Notes: generated from the letters alone by a model not told the origin. 64,000 nt of DNA from Flavobacterium coralii (GCF_019891545.1 NZ_JAHDIU010000005.1:1-64000), one strand, 5' to 3'. Positions 7,411 to 16,736 are shown, counted from the stretch's first letter. Numbers and translations: made by a program.

Positions 7411-9837
7411 TTGAGCATAGGCATACAACAAATACAGGAGGCCCTTTCGGCAACAACACAGTTAACTGCACTAAACGCCACAATAGATAATGTATCTATC
7501 GACAGCAGGTCGCTGCAAAATAATGCCGGCACGCTGTTTTTTGCACTACAGGGGCAAAACCGCGACGGGCATACCTACATAACCGAACTGATTGACAAAG
7601 GCGTAGCCAATTTTGTGGTAACCCACGTACCTGAAAAAGCAAGTGGCAGAGCCAACTTTTTTGTGGTTGATAATACCCTGAAAGCGCTTCAGGGTTTTGC
7701 AGGATACTACAGAGGGCTGTTCCATTTTCCTGTTATAGCTGTAACTGGTAGTAACGGCAAGACCATTGTAAAAGAATGGCTCAATTACCTGCTTAGCCCC
7801 GATTATAATATTATCCGCAGCCCCAAAAGCTATAACTCGCAGGTGGGCGTGCCGCTTTCCGTAATCGGTATAAACGAAAAACACAACCTCGGTATTTTTG
7901 AAGCGGGTATTTCTACCACAGGCGAAATGAAAAAACTGGAGCCTGTTATAAAGCCGGATATAGGCATACTTACAAACATTGGCAGCGCACATGATGAAGG
8001 CTTTAACAACAGAGAAGAAAAGATAACAGAGAAGCTAAAACTGTTTACCAATGTTAAAGTACTTATCCTTCAAAAAAATGAGGCAATCGAAAAGCACCTC
8101 CATCATATAAAAACATTTACCTGGAGCTATAACGGCAATGCGGATGTAAACGTTAACCGAAGATCCAATATACTTACTGTTGTTTATAAAGATGAAACAT
8201 TCAGCATAAACCTCCCTTTTGCGGATGATGCATCGGTAGAAAATTCCATTAGCTGTATGATGGTGATGCTGCACCTGGGATATAACAGCCAAACCATTTC
8301 AGAAAGGCTTGCCGGGCTTTACCCGGTTGAGCTGAGGCTACAGGTAAAGAACGGCATAAACAACTGCACCATTATTGATGACAGCTACAGCGCCGATTAC
8401 CAGTCGCTTAAAATAGCGCTTGATTTTTTAGAACAGCAAAAAACACATAAAAAGAAAACCATTATCCTTTCGGATGTTTTCCAGAGCGGCTTTGTGCCCG
8501 ATGAGCTTTACAATAAGGTTGCAGGGCTATTGCAGGGCAACAACATAAGCAAGGTTATCGGCATAGGCGAAACCATAAGCAGGCAACTGGCTGATTTTCC
8601 TAATTTTTATCCGTTTAGAACCACACAGGAGTTTTTAGCGCAGTACAACCCCAACACATTTGAAGATGAAACCATACTGGTAAAAGGCGCACGCAGTTTC
8701 AGGTTTGAGGAAATAGTGGTACTGCTGGAAGAAAAAACACACGAAACCGTACTGGAGATAAACCTGAATGCCGTAATACACAACCTCAACTTTTACCGTT
8801 CGCGGCTAAAGCCTGAAACCAGACTCATGGTAATGGTTAAGGCGTTTGGCTATGGCAGCGGCAGCTACGAAATTGCCAAGGCACTTTCGCACCACAAGGT
8901 AGATTACCTGGGTGTAGCCTTTGCAGATGAAGGCATTGCCCTGCGTAATGCAGGGGTTACTACCCCCGTTATTGTAATGAACCCGGAAAACTCGGCATTC
9001 AACGCTATGATTGCCTATAACATCGAACCGGAGATTTATTCGGTAAAAGAATTAAAGGCGTTTATTGCGCTGGCGCAGCAAAAAAACCTGAGCAACTACC
9101 CCGTACATATAAAACTTGATACGGGCATGCACCGTTTAGGGTTTGAAGAACCGCAGCTTGAAGAGCTTATCGGTCTGTTGCACAATAATAACTTCATTTC
9201 GGTGCAAAGCATCTTTTCGCATCTTTCGGCAAGCGACAGCCCGCAGTTCAGGGATTTTACCCTGCAACAGATAGCGCGTTTTGAGCAATGGTCGGGCAGG
9301 CTGATGCAGCAGTTACAGATAAACCCAATAAGGCATATCCTGAATACATCAGGCATTTATAATTACCCTGAAGCACAGTTCAACATGGTGCGGTTGGGCA
9401 TAGGGTTGTATGGCGTGGGCAACGACCCTGAAGAGCTGAAGCAGCTTGAAAACGTCGGCACCTTAAAAACGGTAATACTACAGATTAAAGAAATAGAAGC
9501 AGGCGAAAGCGTGGGCTACAGCCGCCGCTTTATGGCCGAACAAAAAACGTGTATCGCAACCCTGCCCATTGGCTATGCCGACGGTATCCCGCGGGCGTGG
9601 GGCAACGGCCAAGGCTATGTAATGGTAAGCGGTAAAAAAGCCCCCATAGCAGGCAGCATTTGTATGGATATGATGATGGTAAACATTACAAATATAGACT
9701 GCAAAGAAGGCGACAGGGTAATTGTGTTTGGCAAACAGCCCTCGGTTACAGAGATAGCAGAAGCGCTGGGCACAATACCTTACGAGATTTTAACAGGAAT
9801 TTCGCAACGTGTTAAGAGGGTGTTTTATAAAGAGTAG
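7411..9837 (+). CDS. murF: Bifunctional MurF ligase / alanine racemase
   Basis: An 808-aa fusion. The N-terminal half is UDP-MurNAc-tripeptide--D-Ala-D-Ala ligase, the last cytoplasmic step in making the peptidoglycan pentapeptide; its P-loop is VTGSNGKT (111-118), with later motifs LTNIGSAHDEGF and DDSYSADYQS. The C-terminal ~365 residues are a PLP-dependent alanine racemase with the Schiff-base lysine K477 (MVKAFGYGSG), HIKLDTGMHRLGF, a racemase Tyr in GYSRRF, and GSICMDMMMV. The fusion supplies the D-Ala used by its own pathway and is a known feature of Bacteroidetes. No in-frame ATG lies upstream, so translation starts at TTG 7411 (MSIGIQQIQEALS). Confidence 0.95.
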   Translation: MSIGIQQIQEALSATTQLTALNATIDNVSIDSRSLQNNAGTLFFALQGQNRDGHTYITELIDKGVANFVVTHVPEKASGRANFFVVDNTLKALQGFAGYYRGLFHFPVIAVTGSNGKTIVKEWLNYLLSPDYNIIRSPKSYNSQVGVPLSVIGINEKHNLGIFEAGISTTGEMKKLEPVIKPDIGILTNIGSAHDEGFNNREEKITEKLKLFTNVKVLILQKNEAIEKHLHHIKTFTWSYNGNADVNVNRRSNILTVVYKDETFSINLPFADDASVENSISCMMVMLHLGYNSQTISERLAGLYPVELRLQVKNGINNCTIIDDSYSADYQSLKIALDFLEQQKTHKKKTIILSDVFQSGFVPDELYNKVAGLLQGNNISKVIGIGETISRQLADFPNFYPFRTTQEFLAQYNPNTFEDETILVKGARSFRFEEIVVLLEEKTHETVLEINLNAVIHNLNFYRSRLKPETRLMVMVKAFGYGSGSYEIAKALSHHKVDYLGVAFADEGIALRNAGVTTPVIVMNPENSAFNAMIAYNIEPEIYSVKELKAFIALAQQKNLSNYPVHIKLDTGMHRLGFEEPQLEELIGLLHNNNFISVQSIFSHLSASDSPQFRDFTLQQIARFEQWSGRLMQQLQINPIRHILNTSGIYNYPEAQFNMVRLGIGLYGVGNDPEELKQLENVGTLKTVILQIKEIEAGESVGYSRRFMAEQKTCIATLPIGYADGIPRAWGNGQGYVMVSGKKAPIAGSICMDMMMVNITNIDCKEGDRVIVFGKQPSVTEIAEALGTIPYEILTGISQRVKRVFYKE

Positions 9838-9895
9838 GTTAATTTTTGTAACTTAGCTTTCATCTGTTATAAAACACAAACCAAAAACTAAACCT

Positions 9896-10336
9896 ATGGG
9901 ATTCTTTAAAGACTTTAAGGCCTTTTTAATGAAAGGCGACATCATTAACCTGGCAACAGCCGTAATTGTTGCAACCGCTTTTGGCGCTATTGTAAAATCG
10001 TTTACAGATGATATATTAATGCCGCCTATCGGCCTTGCCCTTAACGGGGTAGATTTTACCGAACTTAAAATTATACTTAAAGAGGCACAGCCGGAACAGG
10101 TAGTTAATGGGGAAACCATTGCAGCCGTTCCTGCGGTAAGCATTAATTATGGTAATTTTATCCAGCTTATACTAAACTTTGTCATTATAGGTTTTTGTAT
10201 CTTCCTTTTGTTAAGGGTATATGCCAAAACAAAAGAGAAGGAAAAAGAATCTCCGGAGCCTGCCTCGCCGCCTGCACCAAGCACACAGGAGCAGCTTCTT
10301 ATGGAAATACGCGATGCCCTAAAGGCGAAGCAATAA
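9896..10336 (+). CDS. mscL: Large-conductance mechanosensitive channel MscL
   Basis: A 146-aa inner-membrane channel that opens under membrane tension to release solutes on hypo-osmotic shock. The N-terminal amphipathic helix (MGFFKDFKAFLMKG), TM1 (NLATAVIVATAFGAIVKSF), DILMPPIGLALNGVDF, TM2 (FIQLILNFVIIGFCIFLLLR) and a cytoplasmic helix (TQEQLLMEIRDALK) are all present. It is slightly longer than E. coli MscL (136 aa) because of a Pro-rich linker (SPEPASPPAPS) before the last helix. It lies 58 nt after murF-alr on the same strand and is followed by a terminator. Confidence 0.95.
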   Translation: MGFFKDFKAFLMKGDIINLATAVIVATAFGAIVKSFTDDILMPPIGLALNGVDFTELKIILKEAQPEQVVNGETIAAVPAVSINYGNFIQLILNFVIIGFCIFLLLRVYAKTKEKEKESPEPASPPAPSTQEQLLMEIRDALKAKQ

Positions 10337-10385
10337 CAAGTTAGTGTCCGCTACACTATATATTCTTAAAAATTATTCCTGACTA

Positions 10386-10416
10386 AACCGCCCCACCACA
10401 GGCGGTTCTTTTATTA
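10386..10416 (+). terminator. Rho-independent terminator after mscL
   Basis: Stem AACCGCC (10386-10392) and GGCGGTT (10401-10407) with an 8-nt loop, followed by CTTTTATT. Confidence 0.75.
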
Positions 10417-10508
10417 TAACATTTTTATTGCAGAAAAAGCATTGAAAACATACTCACGCCATTTTTGTTATTTTTGGCTTCAGGCGGGGCAGGATGTTAT
10501 TTTCTGAC

Positions 10509-10516
10509 TACTTTTG
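10509..10516 (+). promoter_or_regulatory. -7 element upstream of asd
   Basis: TACTTTTG matches TAnnTTTG and lies 24 nt before the asd ATG. No clear -33 TTG at the usual spacing. Confidence 0.5.
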
Positions 10517-10540
10517 CAGTGAATTTAAACGTTTTTATTT

Positions 10541-11530
10541 ATGAAAGTTGCTGTTGTTGGCGCTACCGGAATGGTAGGCGAAGTTATGCGTAAAGTACTG
10601 GCAGAACGTAATTTCCCTGTTACGGACTTAATACCCGTTGCCTCTGAAAAATCGGTGGGCAAGGAAGTGGAATTTAACGGGAAGCAGTATAAGGTAGTGA
10701 GCCTTGAAGATGCAGTAAGCATGAAGCCACAGATAGCGCTGTTCTCGGCAGGGGGCGACACGAGTAAAGAGTGGGCGCCAAAGTTTGCCGCAGCAGGTAC
10801 AACCGTAATAGATAACTCAAGCGCATGGCGTATGGATCCTGATAAAAAACTGGTAGTCCCTGAAATTAATGCCCATGAACTTACTAAAAACGACAAGATT
10901 ATAGCCAACCCAAACTGCTCTACCATACAAATGGTGCTGGCACTAAACCCGCTTCACAAAAAATATAATATTAAGCGTGTTGTGGTAAGTACCTACCAGT
11001 CGGTTACGGGTACCGGGCTTAAGGCAGTGCAGCAGCTGGAGAACGAATACAAAGGTATTCAGGGCGAAATGGCCTACAAATACCCGATACACCGCAATGC
11101 CATTCCGCATATTGATGTGTTTGAGGATAATGGCTACACAAAAGAGGAAATGAAAATGACCCGCGAAACGAAAAAAATAATGGGTGACGACAGTATAAAA
11201 GTTACCGCTACAACGGTGCGCATACCTACAGTGGGCGGGCACAGCGAAGCCGTAAACATAGAGTTTTCAAATGACTTTGACCTTACCGAAGTGCGCCGCC
11301 TTTTAAGTGAAACACCGGGTATTACCGTGCAGGACAACACCGACACCTTTACCTACCCGATGCCACTGTATGCAGAAGGAAAAGATGATGTGTTTGTGGG
11401 CCGCATACGCCGCGATGAAAGCCAGCCTAACACGCTTAATATGTGGATTGTTGCCGACAACCTGCGCAAAGGTGCAGCTACCAACGCAGTACAGATAGCC
11501 GAGTATTTAGTAGCGAATAATTTGGTGTAA
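10541..11530 (+). CDS. asd: Aspartate-semialdehyde dehydrogenase
   Basis: A 329-aa cytoplasmic NADPH enzyme that reduces aspartyl phosphate to aspartate semialdehyde, the branch point to lysine/diaminopimelate, threonine and methionine. Visible features are the Rossmann motif VGATGMVGEVM, SAGGDTSKEWAPKFA, NSSAWRM, the catalytic cysteine C126 (ANPNCSTIQM) and the catalytic histidine H234 (TVGGHSEAV). Length matches the family. It is a single-gene unit with its own promoter and a strong terminator. Confidence 0.96.
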   Translation: MKVAVVGATGMVGEVMRKVLAERNFPVTDLIPVASEKSVGKEVEFNGKQYKVVSLEDAVSMKPQIALFSAGGDTSKEWAPKFAAAGTTVIDNSSAWRMDPDKKLVVPEINAHELTKNDKIIANPNCSTIQMVLALNPLHKKYNIKRVVVSTYQSVTGTGLKAVQQLENEYKGIQGEMAYKYPIHRNAIPHIDVFEDNGYTKEEMKMTRETKKIMGDDSIKVTATTVRIPTVGGHSEAVNIEFSNDFDLTEVRRLLSETPGITVQDNTDTFTYPMPLYAEGKDDVFVGRIRRDESQPNTLNMWIVADNLRKGAATNAVQIAEYLVANNLV

Positions 11531-11551
11531 CAGATTTTAAACTATATTTAT

Positions 11552-11587
11552 AACCTGCAATGCTTAAGGGTGTTGCAGGTTTTTTTA
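11552..11587 (+). terminator. Rho-independent terminator after asd
   Basis: Stem AACCTGCAA (11552-11560) and TTGCAGGTT (11573-11581) around a 12-nt loop, running into a T-tract to 11587. Confidence 0.85.
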
Positions 11588-11604
11588 ATTTATAAAACAA
11601 TAAA

Positions 11605-12354
11605 ATGAAAGTTTCTAACCTATTACTCATTGTAATCTTCTGTTTGGCATTTACTTGTTTTGGGCAAGAAACAGAAAAGATATATATACCTAAAAACCTC
11701 GAAGACTGTTTTACTGAAATTAATAAAAGTATCCCTGATAGTATTAAAGTAAAAATAACTAATTGGGAAGAAAGTGAGATGTCAACACTTCACTTTGGGC
11801 AGGGAAAATGGATGAGAAATAATTGGGGCTTGTGGGAGGGCTCCCGATTATCCAGATATTTTAATAATATAGGAATATATCACCCTGATGATATGTCAGG
11901 AATAATTTTAACAAGTTACCATAGATATTTAAATGGCAAGGATATAAAATTGGACGAACAGGTCAAATACTATAAAGATTATTGGAAAAAAGCTAAAGAA
12001 GAAGATTTAAATAGAAAAAGAGATGCTTTCTCTAAATATAAAGTTGGCGATATGGTTGTTTTCAAATATTCATACAATTCCACATCTGGAGAACAAAAAA
12101 CAGATGATGATAATATATGTATAGCGAGAGGCATAATAACTAAATTAAATAAAAGAAAATTCCTGATTAAAGTTGAGATTACAGAGAGTTGTGACAAACA
12201 AAATCAGAGTGATGTAAACTATGGTAATGAAGAAAAAAGTTTCGCAGATTCCGAAATTAGAATAGCCCGTAAACCCGGGAAAAAAATAGTAAAACATCTA
12301 AGGAAAGGTAAGCGCCATTGGTTCGATTATGAATTTTGGACAACACAAAACTAA
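11605..12354 (+). CDS. Exported DUF6794-type protein
   Basis: A 249-aa protein with a signal peptide (LLLIVIFCLAFTCFGQ). Residues ~28-125 match the pattern I know as DUF6794: PKNLEDCFTEI, LHFGQGKWMRNNWGLWEGS, RLSRYF, IYHPDDMSGIILTSYHRYLN. The C-terminal ~110 residues are a basic, KOW-like beta segment (KYKVGDMVVFKYSYNS, RGIITKLNKRKFLIKVEI). Function is unknown; related short cytoplasmic proteins resemble immunity or adaptor proteins. The gene is AT-rich relative to asd and the TonB operon, so it may be acquired. The family call comes from memory of the motif and should be confirmed by a profile search. Confidence 0.7.
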   Translation: MKVSNLLLIVIFCLAFTCFGQETEKIYIPKNLEDCFTEINKSIPDSIKVKITNWEESEMSTLHFGQGKWMRNNWGLWEGSRLSRYFNNIGIYHPDDMSGIILTSYHRYLNGKDIKLDEQVKYYKDYWKKAKEEDLNRKRDAFSKYKVGDMVVFKYSYNSTSGEQKTDDDNICIARGIITKLNKRKFLIKVEITESCDKQNQSDVNYGNEEKSFADSEIRIARKPGKKIVKHLRKGKRHWFDYEFWTTQN

Positions 12355-12372
12355 ATCAAAAGTTAATTTTAT

Positions 12373-12387
12373 TGCAACAATGTTGCA
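12373..12387. promoter_or_regulatory. Palindromic operator, Fur-family (Zur-like) candidate
   Basis: TGCAACA-A-TGTTGCA is a perfect 7-1-7 inverted repeat. It overlaps the -33 TTG (12383-12385) of the promoter for the His-rich gene/TonB-receptor operon, where a repressor would block RNA polymerase. The downstream genes suggest a metal-responsive Fur-family regulator; that assignment is inferred. Confidence 0.6.
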
Positions 12388-12414
12388 TTTATAAATTTTC
12401 TGTGCTTACCTTTG
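12383..12414 (+). promoter_or_regulatory. Promoter of the metal-uptake operon
   Basis: -33 TTG (12383-12385), a 21-nt spacer and -7 TACCTTTG (12407-12414). Only six bases separate the -7 element from the ATG at 12421, so the mRNA may be leaderless. Confidence 0.65.
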
Positions 12415-12420
12415 CACCAC

Positions 12421-12774
12421 ATGAAAAGAAAGTTTGCCATATTCAATCTGGTACTCATGGCGGTTGTAATGCTTACAACGGCTTATCAGTCTTTTCATGC
12501 GTTTAGCCACAAACACCACAGCCTTCATTACAGCCATAATCACGAGTTGAAGCTGCAAAAAGAAAAGCAGTTCGGCACAGTTGATACAGAACACGAGCAC
12601 GAAGACGACTGCTCAGTTTGCGATTTCCACTTCGATTTTTTTGTGGCGCCACAGCAGTTTTGCCTGCGCCTCCACTTTCCTTTTAAGGCCATACCCTATA
12701 ACTTTACCAGTATAGAGGGCCAAGCAGCTTTTGCCGGCAGCCTTTTTGCACTGCGGGCCCCTCCTGTAGTATAA
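12421..12774 (+). CDS. His-rich small exported protein, probable metal binding
   Basis: A 117-aa protein with an N-terminal hydrophobic signal or anchor segment (IFNLVLMAVVMLTTAYQSFH). Two metal-ligand clusters follow: HAFSHKHHSLHYSHNHE (about residues 25-41) and HEHEDDCSVCDFHFDFF (about 57-73), the second with a CxxC pair. The remainder is short and beta-like. It is first in an apparent operon with a TonB-dependent receptor and a lipoprotein. The ligand set and the palindrome-controlled promoter point to binding of a soft or borderline metal such as zinc, either as a periplasmic donor or buffer for the receptor. The ATG at 12421 is preferred over an upstream in-frame TTG that lies inside the -7 element. 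Metal identity is inference. Confidence 0.7.
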   Translation: MKRKFAIFNLVLMAVVMLTTAYQSFHAFSHKHHSLHYSHNHELKLQKEKQFGTVDTEHEHEDDCSVCDFHFDFFVAPQQFCLRLHFPFKAIPYNFTSIEGQAAFAGSLFALRAPPVV

Positions 12775-12861
12775 GCCTCTCCCAGTCCCTCTCCGAAAGA
12801 GCGGACACTCTGCCGTGCCTATAGTACGCGCAGGTTTATACTAATTCTCAGATTCCATTAA

Positions 12862-15237
12862 ATGAAATTTTTCCGATTTCTCCTGCTGCTTTTGCTGGCG
12901 GGCAGTTGGTGCGCAAATGCACAATATACCCTTGGCGGTAGCGTGCGCACACCACAAAACATAGCCCTCGATGGTGCCCATATACATATTGGCGCGCTGC
13001 ACAGCATCAGCGCGCCCGATGGCAGCTATGAAGTACGCAATATACCCGGCGGCGAACAGCGCGTGGTTATTTCCTATATAGGTTACAAGACACTCGATAC
13101 TATTATATTTTTTCATAATGATGTTCGGCTTAATGCTATTTTAAAACCCGAAAGCCTGAAACTGGAAGAAGTGGTAGTATCAGAAAGGCAAAAGGCAGCA
13201 CAAAGCAGCATACAGCAACAGCGCCTTACCACCGAAACAATAGAGCAGTACAGCAGCGCAACACTTGGCGATGCGCTGCAGCGCCTGCCGGGGGTATATG
13301 CTTTGCGCACCGGCACCAGTATAGTAAAGCCTGTAATCAACGGTTTGCACAGTAGCCGCGTGCCGATAATAAGCAACAACGTGCGGCTGGAAGACCAGCA
13401 ATGGGGCGTAGAGCACGCGCCTAACCTGGATATAAATGCAGCAGGACGCATCAGCGTGATTAAAGGCGCTAATGCACTGCAATATGGCGGAGATGCAGTC
13501 GGCGGGTTAGTTGTAGCAGAACCCATTAAAGTGCTTAAAGACACTTTGTTCGGCAAGAGCATACTAACGTTTAACAGCAACGGGCGCGGCAGCAGCCTGG
13601 CAACCAGCCTGCACAAGGGCAACGAAACCGGGTGGGCTTATAATGTGGGTGGCTCATTAAAATATATGGGCGACCGTGAAGCGCCTGACTATGTAATCAG
13701 TAATACGGGCAACCGCGAAGCCAACTTTGCGGGTGATGTGCGCTACTCGGCAGAAAAATACAGCCTTACCGGGTATTACAGCTTTTATAATGCTGCCATT
13801 GGCATAGCTAAGGCTTCGCACACGGGCAGCTCGGCAGATATGGCACGCGCCATAAATAGCGGCATACCGGGGGTTATTGAGCCTTTTACCTATAACATCG
13901 GTAATCCGCGACAGGAAATACAGCACCACCTTGCCAAGCTGGAGTATGACCGGAAGCTGGATGATGCTACACTGAACGTTCAATATGCCTTTCAGTTCAA
14001 CCGCAGGAAAGAGTTCGACCTGCGCCGCGGTAACTTCAGGGATGTGCCCGCGCTCGACCTTACACTGATTACCCATTCAGCTCAAATTAACTGGGTTAAA
14101 TATCTTGGTGCATCTGTTATTAAAGCGGGAGGCAGTGCCTCTTTACAGGACAATACAGCTAGCCCCGATACCGGCATACAGCCCCTTATACCCAATTACA
14201 ATAAAACCGAAGCGGGGGCATATACTATTTTCTCGCATTCATTTACTGACAGCTTTAGTGCCGAAGCCGGGCTGCGCTATGATTTTGCACAGATAACCGC
14301 CAGCAAATATTACCAGATAACCCGTTGGCAAAACCTGGGTTATGATGGCGAATTCGACAATTTCATCAGGGGGCAACAGGGCACACAGTACCTTACCGCG
14401 CCCGAGTTTACCTATAATAACATTTCGGCCGGAATTGGGGCAAGGCAACTGCTGGGCAGTAATTATGAGCTGGTAGCCAACGCCGGGCTTGCCATGCGCA
14501 ACCCGAACCCTTCAGAGCTTTTTAGCGACGGCCTGCATCATTCTAACGGTACTATAGAGTTGGGCGATCTTGGCCTTGAGCGTGAGAAAGCACTAAAGCT
14601 ATCGGCAGGTATTATTAAAAACGGAGAAGCTTTTGCTTTTGAGGCTACACCGTTTGTAAACATCATTAACAATTTTATATACCTGCAGCCCACAGGTGCC
14701 GAAACTACCATACGCGGGGCTTTCCCTGTATATAATTACAGGCAAACGAATGCAGTGCTTACTGGTATCGATATTAGCAGCACCTGGAAACCAGTGCAAA
14801 ATCTGCAATATGATTTCGCTTTTGCATGGGTAAACGGCAATAATACCTCTGACGATTTACCACTTGTAGATATGCCGCCTGTAAACTTCAGCAACAACAT
14901 ACGCTACAACTGGCAATGGCACAACCTGTTTACAGAGCTGCGCAGCGAGGCTGTGCTAAGGCAGGAACGCTTTCCTAACTATAACTTTTTTACCGATATA
15001 CCGCAAAACGGGGAGCTAACCCCTGTTCTTGTAGATGTAAGCACACCGCCTGCCGGGTATCACCTGCTGCATTTTCAGAGTGGGGCACAGTTTGCAGTCG
15101 GCAGGTCATCAATGGCTGTTAACCTGTCTGTATATAACATTTTTAATACTTCCTACCGCGATTACCTCAACAGGCAGCGACTCTATACAGATGAGCCGGG
15201 CAGGAACATACAATTACAAATAAAGTTCAATTATTAA
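12862..15237 (+). CDS. TonB-dependent outer-membrane receptor, probable metal uptake
   Basis: A 791-aa receptor. It has a signal peptide (LLLLLLAGSWCANA), a CarboxypepD_reg-like beta-sandwich (about 22-100; GGSVRTPQNIALDGAHIHIG), a plug with LGDALQRLPGVYALRTG, SIVKPVINGLHSSRVPI and RISVIKGANALQYG, and a 22-strand-type barrel ending in the aromatic-terminated strand LQIKFNY. In the plug, QWGVEHAPNLD is a common motif in receptors of this class in Bacteroidetes. It transports its ligand using TonB-ExbBD energy. The His-rich upstream gene and the candidate Fur-family operator point to a metal or metal chelate as cargo rather than glycan; no SusD partner is present. Confidence 0.88.
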   Translation: MKFFRFLLLLLLAGSWCANAQYTLGGSVRTPQNIALDGAHIHIGALHSISAPDGSYEVRNIPGGEQRVVISYIGYKTLDTIIFFHNDVRLNAILKPESLKLEEVVVSERQKAAQSSIQQQRLTTETIEQYSSATLGDALQRLPGVYALRTGTSIVKPVINGLHSSRVPIISNNVRLEDQQWGVEHAPNLDINAAGRISVIKGANALQYGGDAVGGLVVAEPIKVLKDTLFGKSILTFNSNGRGSSLATSLHKGNETGWAYNVGGSLKYMGDREAPDYVISNTGNREANFAGDVRYSAEKYSLTGYYSFYNAAIGIAKASHTGSSADMARAINSGIPGVIEPFTYNIGNPRQEIQHHLAKLEYDRKLDDATLNVQYAFQFNRRKEFDLRRGNFRDVPALDLTLITHSAQINWVKYLGASVIKAGGSASLQDNTASPDTGIQPLIPNYNKTEAGAYTIFSHSFTDSFSAEAGLRYDFAQITASKYYQITRWQNLGYDGEFDNFIRGQQGTQYLTAPEFTYNNISAGIGARQLLGSNYELVANAGLAMRNPNPSELFSDGLHHSNGTIELGDLGLEREKALKLSAGIIKNGEAFAFEATPFVNIINNFIYLQPTGAETTIRGAFPVYNYRQTNAVLTGIDISSTWKPVQNLQYDFAFAWVNGNNTSDDLPLVDMPPVNFSNNIRYNWQWHNLFTELRSEAVLRQERFPNYNFFTDIPQNGELTPVLVDVSTPPAGYHLLHFQSGAQFAVGRSSMAVNLSVYNIFNTSYRDYLNRQRLYTDEPGRNIQLQIKFNY

Positions 15238-15255
15238 TCAGATAAATTTTTTAAG

Positions 15256-15822
15256 ATGAAACATTTCAGAATTCCCGTACTAGCAATTGCCGCTTTTATT
15301 TCGCTAACCTCTTGCAACAACGATGATGAGGCTACATTTATCAACGAGGAAGAAGTAATTACTACCGTTACAGCAACATTTACACCCACCGCAGGCGGTA
15401 ATGCTATAGTATTAACATCGCGTGACCTTGATGGCGACGGGCCCGAAGCCCCTGTGGTTACTGTGTCAGGCGACTTTTCCGCCGGTGCTGCATATACAGG
15501 CAGCCTCACATTTTTAAATGAAACGGAATCTCCTGCAGAAAGTATTAATGCTGAAATTATAAATGAAGGTGATGAACACCAGATATTTTTCCAGCAAAGC
15601 GGTTTGGGTACGTTTACCTATACAGATGAAGATGAAAACGGCAACCCGATAGGTTTAGCCTTTACCTACCAGGCGGCTGCAGCGCCAACTACCGGCACAC
15701 TTACCATTACATTAAGGCACGAGCCTAATAAAAATGCACAGGGTGTTGCAAATGGCGACATAACCAATGCAGGGGGCAGCACCGATGCCAGTGTAAGCTT
15801 TACAGTAAATGTTACAGAATAG
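15256..15822 (+). CDS. Lipoprotein of the TonB receptor operon
   Basis: A 188-aa lipoprotein: the signal peptide ends ISLTSC and is followed by NNDDEA, an acidic sequence after the lipidated Cys like the Bacteroidetes surface-export signal. The mature part is Thr/Gly/Ala-rich and acidic, with DLDGDGPEAPVVTVSGDF and a C-terminal segment TLTITLRHEPNKNAQG, LRHEPNK being a likely conserved element. It starts 18 nt after the TonB receptor and precedes a strong terminator. It probably serves as a surface ligand-capture partner or co-receptor of that transporter. No Pfam family was recognised. Confidence 0.75.
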   Translation: MKHFRIPVLAIAAFISLTSCNNDDEATFINEEEVITTVTATFTPTAGGNAIVLTSRDLDGDGPEAPVVTVSGDFSAGAAYTGSLTFLNETESPAESINAEIINEGDEHQIFFQQSGLGTFTYTDEDENGNPIGLAFTYQAAAAPTTGTLTITLRHEPNKNAQGVANGDITNAGGSTDASVSFTVNVTE

Positions 15823-15851
15823 TTTTGTGTTAGTGTACTATTCTTTAACTG

Positions 15852-15880
15852 AAAGGGAGGCGTAATGCCTCCTTTTTTAA
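15852..15880 (+). terminator. Terminator of the metal-uptake operon
   Basis: Stem GGAGGC (15856-15861) and GCCTCC (15867-15872) with a 5-nt loop, flanked by AAAG on the left and a TTTTTT tract on the right. Confidence 0.85.
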
Positions 15881-15976
15881 TAAAATATTATTTTGTAACA
15901 AATTTGCAGCCACAACTATATAAGTCATCTAAATATTGTGTTATATTCGCCCTCACTAACACTTAACATTCCATTC

Positions 15977-16717
15977 ATGAAAAACAAGTTACTTACAGCA
16001 CTTGCTGTTTTATCTTTCCTGTCGTTTGCTTCATGCAGCAGCGACGATTCTAACGACACTGTTAACAACACCACAGCAAAATTCATTACCAAAATCGAGT
16101 TTACATCTAACGAAGATGCTTCTAAAAACAGGACATTTACTGTAAACTATGATAATAACGGAAGGGTTACTACAGCTTCAGACGGCTCTGAAACTTCACT
16201 ATTTACGTATGAGGGCGGTAACCTTGACAACATTACAGGCTCAGGAAGCCAGCTTCTGGTAAATGATGTTACAAGTACCATTTATGATGCTTATGAAGTA
16301 GGTGAAGTACTTGAGTATGACAACAACGACAACCCTGTTAAAGTAAAGCTATACGAAAGGGATTACGATGGTGTTATATGGGCTTCATATACTGCCACTA
16401 TTACTTATGACAGCAAGCCAAACCCTTACTACCACACACTTGATGCCGCAGGTATTATAGATGTACTTGATCAGGTTGAGCTTAACTTCAGCATGGCGCC
16501 ACAGGCAGAGGAACTTGTTATGGCTAAAGCACTGTTACCGGCCAACAACCCTATTAAAGTGGTAATTAAAGATGATGATACCAATAATGTTACCTCAGAG
16601 GTAAGCGCTGTTTATCAATACAATAGCGACAACTATCCTGTTAGTGCTTCTATTACAGAGAAAGACAGGTATAATAATATTTATACGCATTCTGCTGTAT
16701 ATACTTACATGCAGTAA
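15977..16717 (+). CDS. Surface-exposed lipoprotein, unknown function
   Basis: A 246-aa lipoprotein with a signal peptide ending FLSFASC and followed by SSDDSND, which matches the Ser-plus-acidic surface-export signal seen in Flavobacterium lipoproteins. The mature part contains short Tyr/Asp/Asn beta motifs such as TVNYDNNGRVTTAS, EYDNNDNPVKVKLYE and YQYNSDNYPVSASI. These resemble degenerate YD/RHS-like or DUF4595-type repeats common in Bacteroidetes lipoproteins. The start is the ATG at 15977, where the signal peptide begins, not the in-frame codon 39 nt upstream. It is a single gene bounded by terminators on both sides. Confidence 0.8.
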   Translation: MKNKLLTALAVLSFLSFASCSSDDSNDTVNNTTAKFITKIEFTSNEDASKNRTFTVNYDNNGRVTTASDGSETSLFTYEGGNLDNITGSGSQLLVNDVTSTIYDAYEVGEVLEYDNNDNPVKVKLYERDYDGVIWASYTATITYDSKPNPYYHTLDAAGIIDVLDQVELNFSMAPQAEELVMAKALLPANNPIKVVIKDDDTNNVTSEVSAVYQYNSDNYPVSASITEKDRYNNIYTHSAVYTYMQ

Positions 16718-16736
16718 TAAGCTATTTAGGCTACAG

